From: Pseudomonas sp. MIACH
GTDB lineage: Bacteria > Pseudomonadota > Gammaproteobacteria > Pseudomonadales > Pseudomonadaceae
NCBI RefSeq assembly: GCF_001269925.1
Contig: NZ_LHVO01000013.1
Span: 1 to 64,000, forward strand
Length of the DNA: 64,000 nt
Direction: 5' to 3'
Part shown: piece by piece, positions 18,480 through 27,202 of the stretch
How the letters are laid out: every line of letters begins with the position of its first letter
Numbering within the stretch: position 1 is the first letter of the stretch
Translations under genes and position numbers: made by a program
Notes under the pieces: generated by a model
Seen by the model: the letters and a program-made list of their open reading frames with translations, nothing else
Told to the model about the DNA's origin: nothing
The model's database searches: none

Positions 18480-20129
18480 ATGCCCGTCGCTTTTCGTTTG
18501 CCGTTGCAGGTCTTTTTCGAACGTGAAGCGCGGCACCCGCGCAAAACCTTTTTGGTCCAGCCCGTTGGCGCGGGTGAGGTACAGACCCTCACCTGGGCCG
18601 ATGTCGGCCACCAGGCCCGTTGCGCTGCACACTGGCTACGAGCCAGGGAACTGCCCGTCGGCTCGCACATTGCCCTGATCTCGAAAAACTGTGCTCACTG
18701 GATCATCGCCGACCTGGCGATCTGGATGGCCGGGCATGTCTCGGTGCCGCTGTACCCCAACCTCACTGCCGATTCCGTCGCCCATGTGCTCAGCCATTCC
18801 GAGGCGGCGCTGGTCTTTATCGGCAAGCTCGATGATTGGCCCGCCATGGCCCCCGGCATACCGGCGGGCGTACCGAGCGTCAGCCTGCCGTTGTGCCCGA
18901 AGGGCTCCTTCGATTTCAGTTGGGCCGATCTGCAAGCCTGCTCGCCGATCCAGGATGACCCACTGCCGGCCGCGTCCGACCTTGCCACCATCATCTACAC
19001 CTCCGGCACCACCGGCCTGCCCAAAGGCGTGATGCACAGCTTTGGCGCCCTGGGCTTCGCGGCCACGCGCGGCACCGAATTGTTTGGCCTGGGGGAGGAC
19101 GACCGGCTGCTCTCCTATCTGCCGCTGTGCCATGTGGCGGAGCGCATGTTTGTGCAGATGGCCTCGATCTACACCGGGCAAACGGTGTTTTTCGCCGAAA
19201 GCCTCGACACCTTCCTGGCCGATCTGCGTAGGGCGCAGCCGACGGCACTGTTTGGCGTGCCGCGCATCTGGACCAAATTCCAGATGGGCGTCTACGCGAA
19301 GATCCCCGCAAAACGCCTGGACACCCTGCTGCGCTTGCCCTTCATTGGCAAGCGCGTGGGCCACAAGGTGCTCGCCGGCCTGGGCCTGGACGCGTTGCGC
19401 ATTGCGCTGTCCGGGGCGGCCCCCGTGCCTGAGGCGCTGCTGCGCTGGTATCAACGCCTGGGTCTGGATGTGCTTGAGGTGTATGGCATGACCGAGAGCT
19501 GCGGCTACTCCCATGTGTGTCGCCCCGGCCAGCAGAAAATCGGCTGGATCGGCCTGCCGTGCCCAGGTGTGGAAGTGCGCATCGACCCGACCGGCGAAGT
19601 CCAGGTGCGCAGTGGCGCGACCATGCGCGGCTATTTCAAGGATCCGCAGAAAACTGCCGAGACCCTCACCACCGATGGCTTCCTGCGCACCGGTGACAAG
19701 GGCGAGCAGGATGCCGACGGACGCCTGCGCCTGACCGGGCGGCTCAAGGAAATCTTCAAGACCAGCAAGGGCAAGTATGTGGCCCCCGCACCGATTGAAA
19801 ACCGCTTGGCCGAACATGCGCGCATCGAGCAAGTGTGCGTGGTGGGGGATGGCCTCACCGCGCCGATAGGTTTATGCGTGTTGTCGGCGGGAGCCCAGGA
19901 CAGGCAAGCCTTGCGCAGCAGCCTTGAACGCTGGCTGGAACAGGTCAACGGGGGGCTGGATAAACATGAGCGTCTGCGCCAACTGGTGGTGGTGAAAGAC
20001 AGTTGGGCGGTGGAGAACGGCTTCCTGACGCCGACCTTGAAGATCAAGCGCAACGTCATCGAGTCGACCTACGGCGCTCAGTTTCAGGCGTGGAGCGAGC
20101 GCACCGAGGCGATTGTGTGGCAGGATTAG
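18480..20129 (+). CDS. AMP-binding long-chain acyl-CoA synthetase-like protein
   Basis: A 549-residue ANL-superfamily adenylating enzyme that probably converts fatty acids to acyl-CoA. Motifs in order: IIYTSGTTGLPKGVMHS near 170-186, EVYGMTESCGYSH near 336, TGDKGEQDADGRLRLTGRLKEIFKTSKGKYVAP near 404-440. GRLKEIFKTSKGKYVAP is typical of long-chain/FAA1-like synthetases. AAAGGA is 9 bases before ATG 18480. It leads a row with a thioesterase and two hydrolases. The position relative to gpsA matches PA1617. Confidence 0.87.
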   Translation: MPVAFRLPLQVFFEREARHPRKTFLVQPVGAGEVQTLTWADVGHQARCAAHWLRARELPVGSHIALISKNCAHWIIADLAIWMAGHVSVPLYPNLTADSVAHVLSHSEAALVFIGKLDDWPAMAPGIPAGVPSVSLPLCPKGSFDFSWADLQACSPIQDDPLPAASDLATIIYTSGTTGLPKGVMHSFGALGFAATRGTELFGLGEDDRLLSYLPLCHVAERMFVQMASIYTGQTVFFAESLDTFLADLRRAQPTALFGVPRIWTKFQMGVYAKIPAKRLDTLLRLPFIGKRVGHKVLAGLGLDALRIALSGAAPVPEALLRWYQRLGLDVLEVYGMTESCGYSHVCRPGQQKIGWIGLPCPGVEVRIDPTGEVQVRSGATMRGYFKDPQKTAETLTTDGFLRTGDKGEQDADGRLRLTGRLKEIFKTSKGKYVAPAPIENRLAEHARIEQVCVVGDGLTAPIGLCVLSAGAQDRQALRSSLERWLEQVNGGLDKHERLRQLVVVKDSWAVENGFLTPTLKIKRNVIESTYGAQFQAWSERTEAIVWQD

Positions 20130-20160
20130 GGTCGTAATAAAACCAATAAGGACAATTTCC

Positions 20161-20604
20161 ATGAGCTTGTGGCGCGCCCAACCGAATATCGAGCAACTCA
20201 ATGCCAGCCAGAAAAACACCATCGGTGAACTGCTGGATATCCGCTTTGAAAGCTTCGACGATGAGTCTCTCACCGCCAGCATGGTGGTCGACCAACGCAC
20301 CCACCAGCCCTTCGGCCTGCTGCATGGCGGCGCGTCGGTGGTACTGGCCGAGAGCGTCGGTTCCATGGCGGCTTACTTGTGCGTCGACCCGAGCAAGTTC
20401 TATTGCGTGGGCCTGGAGATCAACGCCAACCACTTGCGCGGTGTGCGCAGCGGGCGGGTGACGGCGGTGGCCAAGGCGATTCATATCGGCCGCACCACCC
20501 AGGTCTGGGACATCCGCCTGACCAGCGACGACGGCAAGTGCAATTGTGTCTCGCGCCTGACCATGGCCGTGGTGCCCCTGGGCGAGAACCCTCCAGCGCG
20601 ATAG
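20161..20604 (+). CDS. YdiI/MenI-type hotdog thioesterase
   Basis: A 147-residue hotdog thioesterase. QPFGLLHGGASVVLAESVGSMAA holds the HGG turn and catalytic Glu, and VGLEINANHLRGVRSG the next strand; both fit the YdiI/MenI-like branch acting on aryl- or acyl-CoA. AAGGACAATTTCC precedes ATG 20161. It follows the acyl-CoA synthetase by 31 bases; with it the pair could set up CoA ester formation and release, or relieve CoA trapping (inference). Confidence 0.87.
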   Translation: MSLWRAQPNIEQLNASQKNTIGELLDIRFESFDDESLTASMVVDQRTHQPFGLLHGGASVVLAESVGSMAAYLCVDPSKFYCVGLEINANHLRGVRSGRVTAVAKAIHIGRTTQVWDIRLTSDDGKCNCVSRLTMAVVPLGENPPAR

Positions 20605-20701
20605 GCGTGGCGTGAGTGTCATCATTCCTGTCGGTTACGGTCATTGCTGTGCGGCTTGAGGCTGGTGACAATCAATCTCGGTTTTTGTAGATGGATCCGC
20701 T

Positions 20702-21505
20702 ATGTCGCAGCACGTGTTTTTTGCCCATGCCAATGGCTTCCCCTCTGCCACCTACGGCAAGCTGTTTGCCGCCCTGGCTCCGGAGTATGCGGTGGCTCAC
20801 TTGCCGCAGCACGGCCACGACCCCCGGTTTCCGGTGGACGATAACTGGCAGAACCTGGTGGACGAGTTGATCCATCATCTGGAGCAGCAACCGGAACCGG
20901 TGTGGGGCGTGGGCCACTCCCTGGGTGGCGTGTTGCATCTACACGCGGCCATGCGCTGCCCACAGTTGTATCGCGGGGTGGTGATGCTCGACTCGCCCGT
21001 CTTGACCCGCGCCGACCGCTGGGTGATCCGCGCCGCCAAGCGCTTCGGGTTTATCGACCGCCTCACGCCCGCTGGACGCACCTTGGGCCGTCGTGAGGAA
21101 TTCAGCGACCTGGACGCCGCGCGCAGCTACTTCGCCGGCAAGACCCTGTTCCGTGGCTTCGACCCCGACTGTTTCGACGCTTACCTGCAACACGGCCTGT
21201 ACCAGGCGGGGGACCGCCTGCGCCTGCGCTTCGACCCGGCCACCGAAATCAGCATCTATCGCGGCGTGCCTCACACCAGCCCCGGTCAGGTGCGCCAATT
21301 GAAAGTGCCGCTGGCAGTCGTGCGCGGTCGCCAGAGCCGCGTGGTGATGCGTCATCACGCCAGCGGGGTCGACCGTCTGCCCATGGGCGAAATGCTCACC
21401 ATGCCCGGCGGCCATATGTTCCCCCTCGAACGCCCCCAGGACACCGCGACCTTGATCAAGACCCTGTTCGCCCGCTGGCAAGCCCGTGAGCGCAGTTGCG
21501 CATGA
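20702..21505 (+). CDS. Alpha/beta hydrolase
   Basis: A 267-residue alpha/beta hydrolase. The nucleophile elbow is GVGHSLGGVL (Ser near residue 81), VVRGRQSRVV is near the acid position and GGHMFPLERP supplies the catalytic His. No signal peptide, so cytosolic. Its stop overlaps the next hydrolase start (ATGA). P. aeruginosa has two hydrolases at the same place in the gene order. The substrate is unknown. Confidence 0.82.
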   Translation: MSQHVFFAHANGFPSATYGKLFAALAPEYAVAHLPQHGHDPRFPVDDNWQNLVDELIHHLEQQPEPVWGVGHSLGGVLHLHAAMRCPQLYRGVVMLDSPVLTRADRWVIRAAKRFGFIDRLTPAGRTLGRREEFSDLDAARSYFAGKTLFRGFDPDCFDAYLQHGLYQAGDRLRLRFDPATEISIYRGVPHTSPGQVRQLKVPLAVVRGRQSRVVMRHHASGVDRLPMGEMLTMPGGHMFPLERPQDTATLIKTLFARWQARERSCA

Positions 21506-22356
21506 GTACACCCGTCGAAGAAGTGCGCCTGAGCCTGCCGCATATCGAGTTGGCGGCCCATCTGTTTGGTCCCGAAGATGGGTTGCCGGTGATTGCCCTG
21601 CATGGCTGGCTGGACAATGCCAACAGCTTTGCGCGCTTGGCGCCGAAGCTTGAGGGCCTGCGCATCGTGGCCCTGGATATGGCCGGGCATGGACATTCGG
21701 CGCATCGTCCAGCGGGTGCCGGTTATGCCTTGTGGGATTACGTCCACGATGTGCTGCAAGTCGCCGAGCAACTGGGCTGGAAACGTTTTGCATTACTTGG
21801 CCATTCCCTCGGCGCCATCGTTTCCCTGGTCCTGGCTGGCGCCTTGCCGGAACGGGTGACGCACCTGGGTTTAATTGACGGCGTGATCCCTCCCACTGCC
21901 AGTGGCGAGAACGCGGCCGAGCGCCTGGGCATGGCCTTGCAGGCGCAATTGAACCTGCAGGGCAAGCGCAAGCCGGTCTACAGCACCTTGGATCGGGCGG
22001 TTGAAGCGCGCATGAAAGGCTTGGTTGCGGTCAGTCGTGAAGCCGCAGAACTGCTGGCCCAGCGCGGTTTGATGCCGGTGCCGGGGGGTTATACCTGGCG
22101 CTCCGACAGTCGCCTGACCCTGGCTTCGCCGGTGCGTCTGACCGATGAACAGGCGATGGCCTTCGTGCGGCGCGTGGGTTGTCCTACGCAGTTAGTGGTC
22201 GCCGCCGACGGCATGTTGGCGAAACATCCAGAATTGCTTTCCCAGCTACCCTTTACGGTAACCACGTTGCCGGGTGGCCATCATTTACACCTGAATGATG
22301 AGCCCGGTGCGGCCCTTGTTGCAGACTGTTTCAATCGGTTCTTCTCCGCGCCTTGA
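21502..22356 (+). CDS. Alpha/beta hydrolase
   Basis: A 284-residue alpha/beta hydrolase. The oxyanion region is ALHGWLDNANSFARL, the nucleophile elbow LLGHSLGAIVS and the His site LPGGHHLHLND. ATG 21502 overlaps the stop of the previous hydrolase; ATG 21496 is the alternative. The two hydrolases share little beyond motifs, so they are not a recent duplication. Confidence 0.82.
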   Translation: MSTPVEEVRLSLPHIELAAHLFGPEDGLPVIALHGWLDNANSFARLAPKLEGLRIVALDMAGHGHSAHRPAGAGYALWDYVHDVLQVAEQLGWKRFALLGHSLGAIVSLVLAGALPERVTHLGLIDGVIPPTASGENAAERLGMALQAQLNLQGKRKPVYSTLDRAVEARMKGLVAVSREAAELLAQRGLMPVPGGYTWRSDSRLTLASPVRLTDEQAMAFVRRVGCPTQLVVAADGMLAKHPELLSQLPFTVTTLPGGHHLHLNDEPGAALVADCFNRFFSAP

Positions 22357-22405
22357 CTTGGGGCGGTCAACTGCCGAGGCTGGGCGGATTGAAAGGGAGT
22401 CAACC

Positions 22406-22462
22406 ATGAACCAACTCAACACCGCTGCGACCTCCGATGGCCAGGGCTCACCGATCCGATGA
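22406..22462 (+). CDS. Leader ORF of 18 residues, coupled to the DUF4892 gene
   Basis: A short ORF encoding MNQLNTAATSDGQGSPIR. It has a strong Shine-Dalgarno (AAAGGGAG, 22392-22399) 6 bases before its ATG, and its stop TGA overlaps the ATG of the DUF4892 gene. That gene has no ribosome binding site of its own. The most likely role is translational coupling. It could also be the decayed remnant of a longer gene start. Confidence 0.5.
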   Translation: MNQLNTAATSDGQGSPIR

Positions 22463-23277
22463 GCCTGCGTAAAGGATGTATCCGTGCCCTCGGACTGTGC
22501 TGTTTCAGCCCCTTGGTGTTCGCCGCCGATGTGCCGGGAAGCCAGGATTTACCTGGCGTGGCCCGTCAGGTCGACGCGCAGATCGTCGATTACCGCCCCG
22601 CTGAAGAAAAGGAACGCATCTACCCCATGGGGGCGATCCGCAAGATCAGTGGCCAGTTGCGTTACGAGGGCCAGGCCACCGCCCGTGGGCAAACCACCGC
22701 GATTACCTATGAACTGCCTGCCGAGCACACCTCCAGTGCAGCGTTCACGTCGACGCGCGAAGCGTTGCAGGCCAACGGCGCGCAGTTGTTGTTCTGGTGC
22801 CAGGCCCGCGACTGCGGTGAAAGCAGCCTGTGGGCCAATGAAGTCTTCGGCAACGCCAAGCTGGTCGGTGCCGACGGCCAGCAGGAATATCTGCTGCTGC
22901 GTCTGGCGGCCCCGCAGGACAATTCCCTGGTGGCCATGTATGGCATCACCCGGGGCAACCGTCGTGCCTACCTGCATGTGGAGCAACTGGATGCCAGCGC
23001 ACCGTTGGGCGACTTGTTGCCCACCTCGGCCACCTTGTTGCGCGAGCTGAAAAGCACCGGCGAGCTGGATTTTCCCGCGCTGGCCGGCGACCCGGACGAC
23101 ACCTGGCTGACCCTGATTTCCCGGGGCTTGAACCTTGATGCCACCTTGCGCGTCAGTCTGACCGGCCCCAACGCCGAAGCCTGGCGCCAGGCCTTGGTCG
23201 ACAAGGGCGTGCGCGCCGCGCGCCTGGAAACCGGCAGCACTGAAACCAAAGGCCTGCACCTGCATCTGATACGCTGA
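22459..23277 (+). CDS. DUF4892 exported protein
   Basis: A 272-residue protein with signal peptide (MSLRKGCIRALGLCCFSPLVFAADV, cleavage near FAA). It shows the DUF4892 pattern: KISGQLRYEGQ early, LLFWCQARDCGESSLWAN in the middle (two Cys seven residues apart, perhaps a disulfide) and an OmpA-like C-terminal stretch with GVRAARLETGST. Family function is unknown; location is probably periplasm or outer membrane. No Shine-Dalgarno precedes ATG 22459; translation seems coupled to the leader ORF at 22406. Confidence 0.8.
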   Translation: MSLRKGCIRALGLCCFSPLVFAADVPGSQDLPGVARQVDAQIVDYRPAEEKERIYPMGAIRKISGQLRYEGQATARGQTTAITYELPAEHTSSAAFTSTREALQANGAQLLFWCQARDCGESSLWANEVFGNAKLVGADGQQEYLLLRLAAPQDNSLVAMYGITRGNRRAYLHVEQLDASAPLGDLLPTSATLLRELKSTGELDFPALAGDPDDTWLTLISRGLNLDATLRVSLTGPNAEAWRQALVDKGVRAARLETGSTETKGLHLHLIR

Positions 23278-23348
23278 CCGTAACAGGGCGAACGGACCCG
23301 TGCCGTTCGCCTAAGCTCTCTCCTACCGCCTTTTTCTAGAGATACCCC

Positions 23349-24410
23349 ATGCTCAATAACGATCGCCTGCTGGTGCAAATCCTGCTGCTGGTGCTGTTTG
23401 GTGCCAGTTTCTGGGTGATGGCGCCGTTCTGGTCGGCGCTGTTCTGGGGGGCTGTGCTGGCGTTTGCCAGTTGGCCGTTGATGGTGCTGCTGACCCGCTG
23501 GCTGGGCGGCCGTGAATCCCTGGCCGCCGGCATCCTGACCTTGGGCTGGATGTTGCTGGTGGCGGTGCCACTGGTGTGGCTGGGGTTCAACCTCGCGGAC
23601 CATGTGCGTGATGCCGTGGCGTTGATCAAGGATATTCAGGTCGATGGTCTGCCCGAGGCTCCAACCTGGTTGGCGGCGATTCCCTTTGTGGGGGAGCGCC
23701 TGATCGGGATGTGGAACAGCATCGACGAGCAGGGCGCGGCGCTGATGGTCAGCCTCAAGCCGTACCTGGGGCAGGTGGGCAACTGGCTGCTGGCGCGCAG
23801 TGCGCAGATCGGCGGTGGCATCCTCGAACTGACCCTGAGCCTGGTGTTTGTGTTCTTTTTCTATCGTGATGGCCCACGTCTGGCGATGTTCGTCCATCGT
23901 TTGCTGGAGCGCCTGATCGGTGACCGCGCCGGTTACTACATCGAACTGGTGGCGGGTACCGTACAACGGGTGGTCAACGGCGTGATCGGCACCGCTGCCG
24001 CCCAGGCGGTACTGGCGCTGATCGGTTTCCTGATCGCCGGCGTGCCGGGCGCGCTGGTACTGGGGATCGTCACGTTCCTGCTCAGCCTGATCCCGATGGG
24101 CCCGCCGCTGGTGTGGATCCCGGCCACGGCCTGGCTGGCGTGGAAAGGCGACTACACCTACGCGGTGTTCCTCGGTGTGTGGGGTACGTTCATCATCAGC
24201 GGCGTGGACAACGTGCTTAAGCCGTACCTGATCAGCCGTGGCGGCAATTTGCCGCTGGTGATCGTATTGCTCGGGGTTTTCGGCGGCTTGATTGCCTTTG
24301 GCTTTATCGGCCTGTTTATCGGCCCGACCTTGCTGGCCGTGGCCTACAGCCTGTTGATGGATTGGAGCGCAACCCAGGCGCAGGGGCGGCGCGAAGACAA
24401 GCCCCTTTAA
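23349..24410 (+). CDS. AI-2E family transporter
   Basis: A 353-residue polytopic inner-membrane protein of the AI-2E (PerM/YdiK) family with about eight membrane segments. Family hallmarks include ELTLSLVFVFFFYRDGPR, QAVLALIGFLIAGVPGALVLGIVTFLLSLIPMGPPLVWIP and VDNVLKPYLISRGGNLPLVIVLLGVFGG. Despite the name, few members move autoinducer-2; others are antiporters or exporters. The 3' end overlaps the convergent sensor kinase by four bases. Confidence 0.87.
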   Translation: MLNNDRLLVQILLLVLFGASFWVMAPFWSALFWGAVLAFASWPLMVLLTRWLGGRESLAAGILTLGWMLLVAVPLVWLGFNLADHVRDAVALIKDIQVDGLPEAPTWLAAIPFVGERLIGMWNSIDEQGAALMVSLKPYLGQVGNWLLARSAQIGGGILELTLSLVFVFFFYRDGPRLAMFVHRLLERLIGDRAGYYIELVAGTVQRVVNGVIGTAAAQAVLALIGFLIAGVPGALVLGIVTFLLSLIPMGPPLVWIPATAWLAWKGDYTYAVFLGVWGTFIISGVDNVLKPYLISRGGNLPLVIVLLGVFGGLIAFGFIGLFIGPTLLAVAYSLLMDWSATQAQGRREDKPL

Positions 24411-25444
24411 GCCCTGGGTAACCACATCACCGCGGTCAACCCGCCGCCTGGCGTCTCTTCCAGGCTCAGGCGGCCGCCGAGGCGCTCCGCGGCTTCCTTG
24501 GAAATGGTCATGCCCAGGCCGACGCCGCCGGAGTTGCGGTTGCGCGAGCCTTCAAGCCGATAGAACGGCTCGAATACCGCCTCGCGCTTATCTGCGGCAA
24601 TCCCCGGCCCGTGGTCGATTACGCGGATGACCAGCGCCTCGCGGCTGTCCTCCAACTCCACGCGTGCCGTGCCGGCATAGCGCAAGGCATTATCGATCAG
24701 GTTGTTGAGGCATGAACGCAAGGCCATCGGTTGCACCTGCAAGGGCACGCAGGTGCCAGCAGATTGCACATCGGAGCCCTGGTCCTGGGCGTTCTCACTC
24801 ATGGATTCCACCAGCGCCTGCACATCCAGCCAATGCCGGGTTTCGCTGGTGCGCTGTTCATGCAGGTAGCTCAGGGTGGCATCGAGCATGCCGATCATGT
24901 CGTTCAGGTCTTGGCGCATCTGGCCCTGCAGGCGCGTGTCCTCGATCTGTTCCAGGCGCAGCTTGAGGCGCGACAGCGGGGTGCGCAGGTCATGGGAGAC
25001 CGCGCCGAGCATGCGCGCGCGTTGGCTGACCTGCTCGCGAATGCGCTTCTGCATCAGGTTAAAGGTCGAGGCCGCCTGTCGTGCTTCCCGAGGGCCGGAT
25101 TCGTCGAGGGGCGGGCTGTCGAGGTCCAGGCTCAAACGTTCCGCCGCTTCACTCAGGCGCTGTATCGGCCGGCTCAGCAGTTTGGCACCGTACCAGGCTG
25201 CGATAATCAACGAGACGAATTGAAAGGTCAGGGGCACCACCGGGCCGCCAAACCAGGGGCGTTTATGCTTCTCGTGCATCGGCGCCAGGGTCCCGTCCGG
25301 CAACTCGATAAACCGCTCGGGCGGTGGGGGCGGCGGTTGCCCGTAGTGGTGAAACCAGAAGAACGCCAGCGCATGGGCCAGCACAATCGCCACCAGCAAC
25401 ACGCCGAACAGCCGACCGAACAGCGTGTTGAAGGGCGCGCGCAT
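24407..25444 (-). CDS. Sensor histidine kinase
   Basis: A 345-residue membrane kinase. Membrane segments lie near 13-31 and 70-92, with a short periplasmic loop containing QPPPPPPERF. HAMP, HisKA with MLGAVSHDLRTPLSRL, and HATPase with NLIDNALRY, DHGPGI and GGVGLGMTIS follow. Its start shares one base with the stop of the upstream response regulator gene (TGATG), so the pair is one operon. The small loop suggests sensing of membrane state or of a metal/small ion (inference). Confidence 0.9.
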   Translation of the reverse strand: MRAPFNTLFGRLFGVLLVAIVLAHALAFFWFHHYGQPPPPPPERFIELPDGTLAPMHEKHKRPWFGGPVVPLTFQFVSLIIAAWYGAKLLSRPIQRLSEAAERLSLDLDSPPLDESGPREARQAASTFNLMQKRIREQVSQRARMLGAVSHDLRTPLSRLKLRLEQIEDTRLQGQMRQDLNDMIGMLDATLSYLHEQRTSETRHWLDVQALVESMSENAQDQGSDVQSAGTCVPLQVQPMALRSCLNNLIDNALRYAGTARVELEDSREALVIRVIDHGPGIAADKREAVFEPFYRLEGSRNRNSGGVGLGMTISKEAAERLGGRLSLEETPGGGLTAVMWLPRA

Positions 25445-26208
25445 CAGCCAATATCCCGTGCATCGAACAGATAGCCTTCGCCACGCACGGTCTTGATCAA
25501 CTGCGGCGCCTTGGGATCATCCCCGAGTTTTTGCCGCAGGCGCGACACCAGCAAGTCGATACTGCGATCAAAGGCTTCAATCGAGCGGCCACGGGCGGCA
25601 TCAAGCAATTGCTCACGGCTCAACACCCGACGCGGGCGTTCGATAAACACCCACAGCAGGCGGAATTCAGCGTTGGACAGCGGCACCACCAGACCATCGT
25701 CGGCCACCAATTGACGCAACACGCTGTTGAGGCGCCAGTTGTCGAAGCGGATATTGGCGCGCTGCTCGGTGCGGTCATCGCGCACGCGGCGCAGGATGGT
25801 CTGGATCCGAGCCACCAGTTCACGCGGTTCGAAGGGCTTGGACATGTAGTCGTCGGCCCCCAGTTCCAGGCCGATGATGCGGTCGGTGGGTTCGCAGCGG
25901 GCCGTGAGCATCAGGATCGGGATGTCCGACTCAGCGCGCAGCCAACGACACAACGTCAGGCCGTCTTCGCCCGGCAGCATCAGGTCGAGTACCACCACGT
26001 CAAAGGTTTCGGCTTGCATGGCCAGGCGCATTGCGGCGCCGTCGGTCACACCGGTGGCAAGGATATTGAAGCGTGCCAGGTAGTCGATCAGCAGTTCGCG
26101 AATCGGCACGTCGTCGTCTACGATCAGCGCGCGGGTATTCCAGCGCTTGTCATCGGCGACTACCGCGCCTTTTTGCTCGTCGTTCACAGGGATGGGAGGG
26201 GTATGCAT
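25444..26208 (-). CDS. OmpR-family response regulator
   Basis: A 254-residue regulator with a receiver domain (ALIVDDDVPIRELL, phospho-Asp in VVVLDLMLPGEDG, Lys in YMSKPFEPRELVARI) and a C-terminal winged helix (LSNAEFRLLWVFIERPRRVLSREQLLD ... SIDLLVSRLRQKLGDDP). The partner is the kinase just downstream. ATG 26208 is preferred; an in-frame ATG at 26322 would add an unlikely 38-residue N-terminus. It is divergent from pyrF. Confidence 0.9.
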   Translation of the reverse strand: MHTPPIPVNDEQKGAVVADDKRWNTRALIVDDDVPIRELLIDYLARFNILATGVTDGAAMRLAMQAETFDVVVLDLMLPGEDGLTLCRWLRAESDIPILMLTARCEPTDRIIGLELGADDYMSKPFEPRELVARIQTILRRVRDDRTEQRANIRFDNWRLNSVLRQLVADDGLVVPLSNAEFRLLWVFIERPRRVLSREQLLDAARGRSIEAFDRSIDLLVSRLRQKLGDDPKAPQLIKTVRGEGYLFDARDIG

Positions 26209-26467
26209 AGTGCGATCGTCTGCCTGATTATTGCGCCCAGCATAGGCGCCCAGCCCCATGGCTGGTAGTGCTGGTCGGTGGGTCATGCGGGCGAGACTAG
26301 CGACGGGGCGTGTTGTGGGCATGTCGTGAATGTATCAGCTTTGAAATAATTGCCTGAAATGCCCGTCTGATGGCGGTTGGTCAGTATTTACCGATCATCG
26401 GATCCCGCAACGGCGCTGCTTGCGCTACAATCCGCGCCGATTTCGACTTGCCTGAGAGCCCATTCCA

Positions 26468-27166
26468 ATGTCCGTCTGCCAGACTCCTATCATCGTCGCC
26501 CTGGATTACCCCACCCGTGACGCCGCACTGAAGCTGGCTGACCAGTTGGACCCCAAGCTTTGCCGGGTCAAGGTCGGCAAGGAACTGTTCACCAGTTGCG
26601 CCGCAGAAATCGTCGGCACCCTGCGTGACAAAGGTTTCGAGGTGTTCCTCGACCTGAAATTCCACGACATCCCCAACACCACCGCGATGGCGGTCAAGGC
26701 TGCGGCCGAGATGGGCGTGTGGATGGTCAACGTGCACTGCTCCGGCGGCCTGCGCATGATGACCGCCTGCCGCGAAGTGCTGGAACAGCGCAGCGGCCCC
26801 AAGCCCTTGCTGATCGGTGTGACCGTGTTGACCAGCATGGAGCGTGAAGACCTGGCGGGTATCGGCCTGGATATCGAGCCTCAGGAGCAGGTCCTGCGCC
26901 TGGCAGCCCTGGCGCAGAAAGCTGGCCTTGATGGCCTGGTGTGTTCAGCACTGGAAGCCCAGGCGCTGAAGACCGCCCATCCGTCGTTGCAGCTGGTCAC
27001 CCCGGGGATTCGCCCGGCGGGCAGCGCCCAGGACGACCAGCGCCGCATCCTGACCCCGCGCCAGGCACTGGACGCGGGCTCCGATTACCTGGTGATCGGC
27101 CGTCCGATCAGCCAGGCGGCCGACCCAGCCAAGGCCTTGGCGGCGGTCGTCGCCGAGATCGCCTGA
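26468..27166 (+). CDS. pyrF: Orotidine-5'-phosphate decarboxylase
   Basis: Last step of UMP synthesis. The 232-residue product has the catalytic Lys-Asp-Lys-Asp set: Lys38 in RVKVGKELF and Asp62-Lys64-Asp67 in [10 protein letters not shown]. Phosphate-binding VTPGIRPAG and YLVIGRPIS complete the site. Length is normal for the bacterial class I enzyme. It is a single gene. Confidence 0.97.
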   Translation: MSVCQTPIIVALDYPTRDAALKLADQLDPKLCRVKVGKELFTSCAAEIVGTLRDKGFEVFLDLKFHDIPNTTAMAVKAAAEMGVWMVNVHCSGGLRMMTACREVLEQRSGPKPLLIGVTVLTSMEREDLAGIGLDIEPQEQVLRLAALAQKAGLDGLVCSALEAQALKTAHPSLQLVTPGIRPAGSAQDDQRRILTPRQALDAGSDYLVIGRPISQAADPAKALAAVVAEIA

Positions 27167-27202
27167 TCGATCAGCGATCAAAAAGGTGGGAGGGGCGGTG
27201 TA

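Noticed and set aside
22968..24425. Open reading frame of 485 codons antisense to the AI-2E transporter
   Set aside because: Composition is that of a complement strand; the sense product has membrane topology and family motifs.
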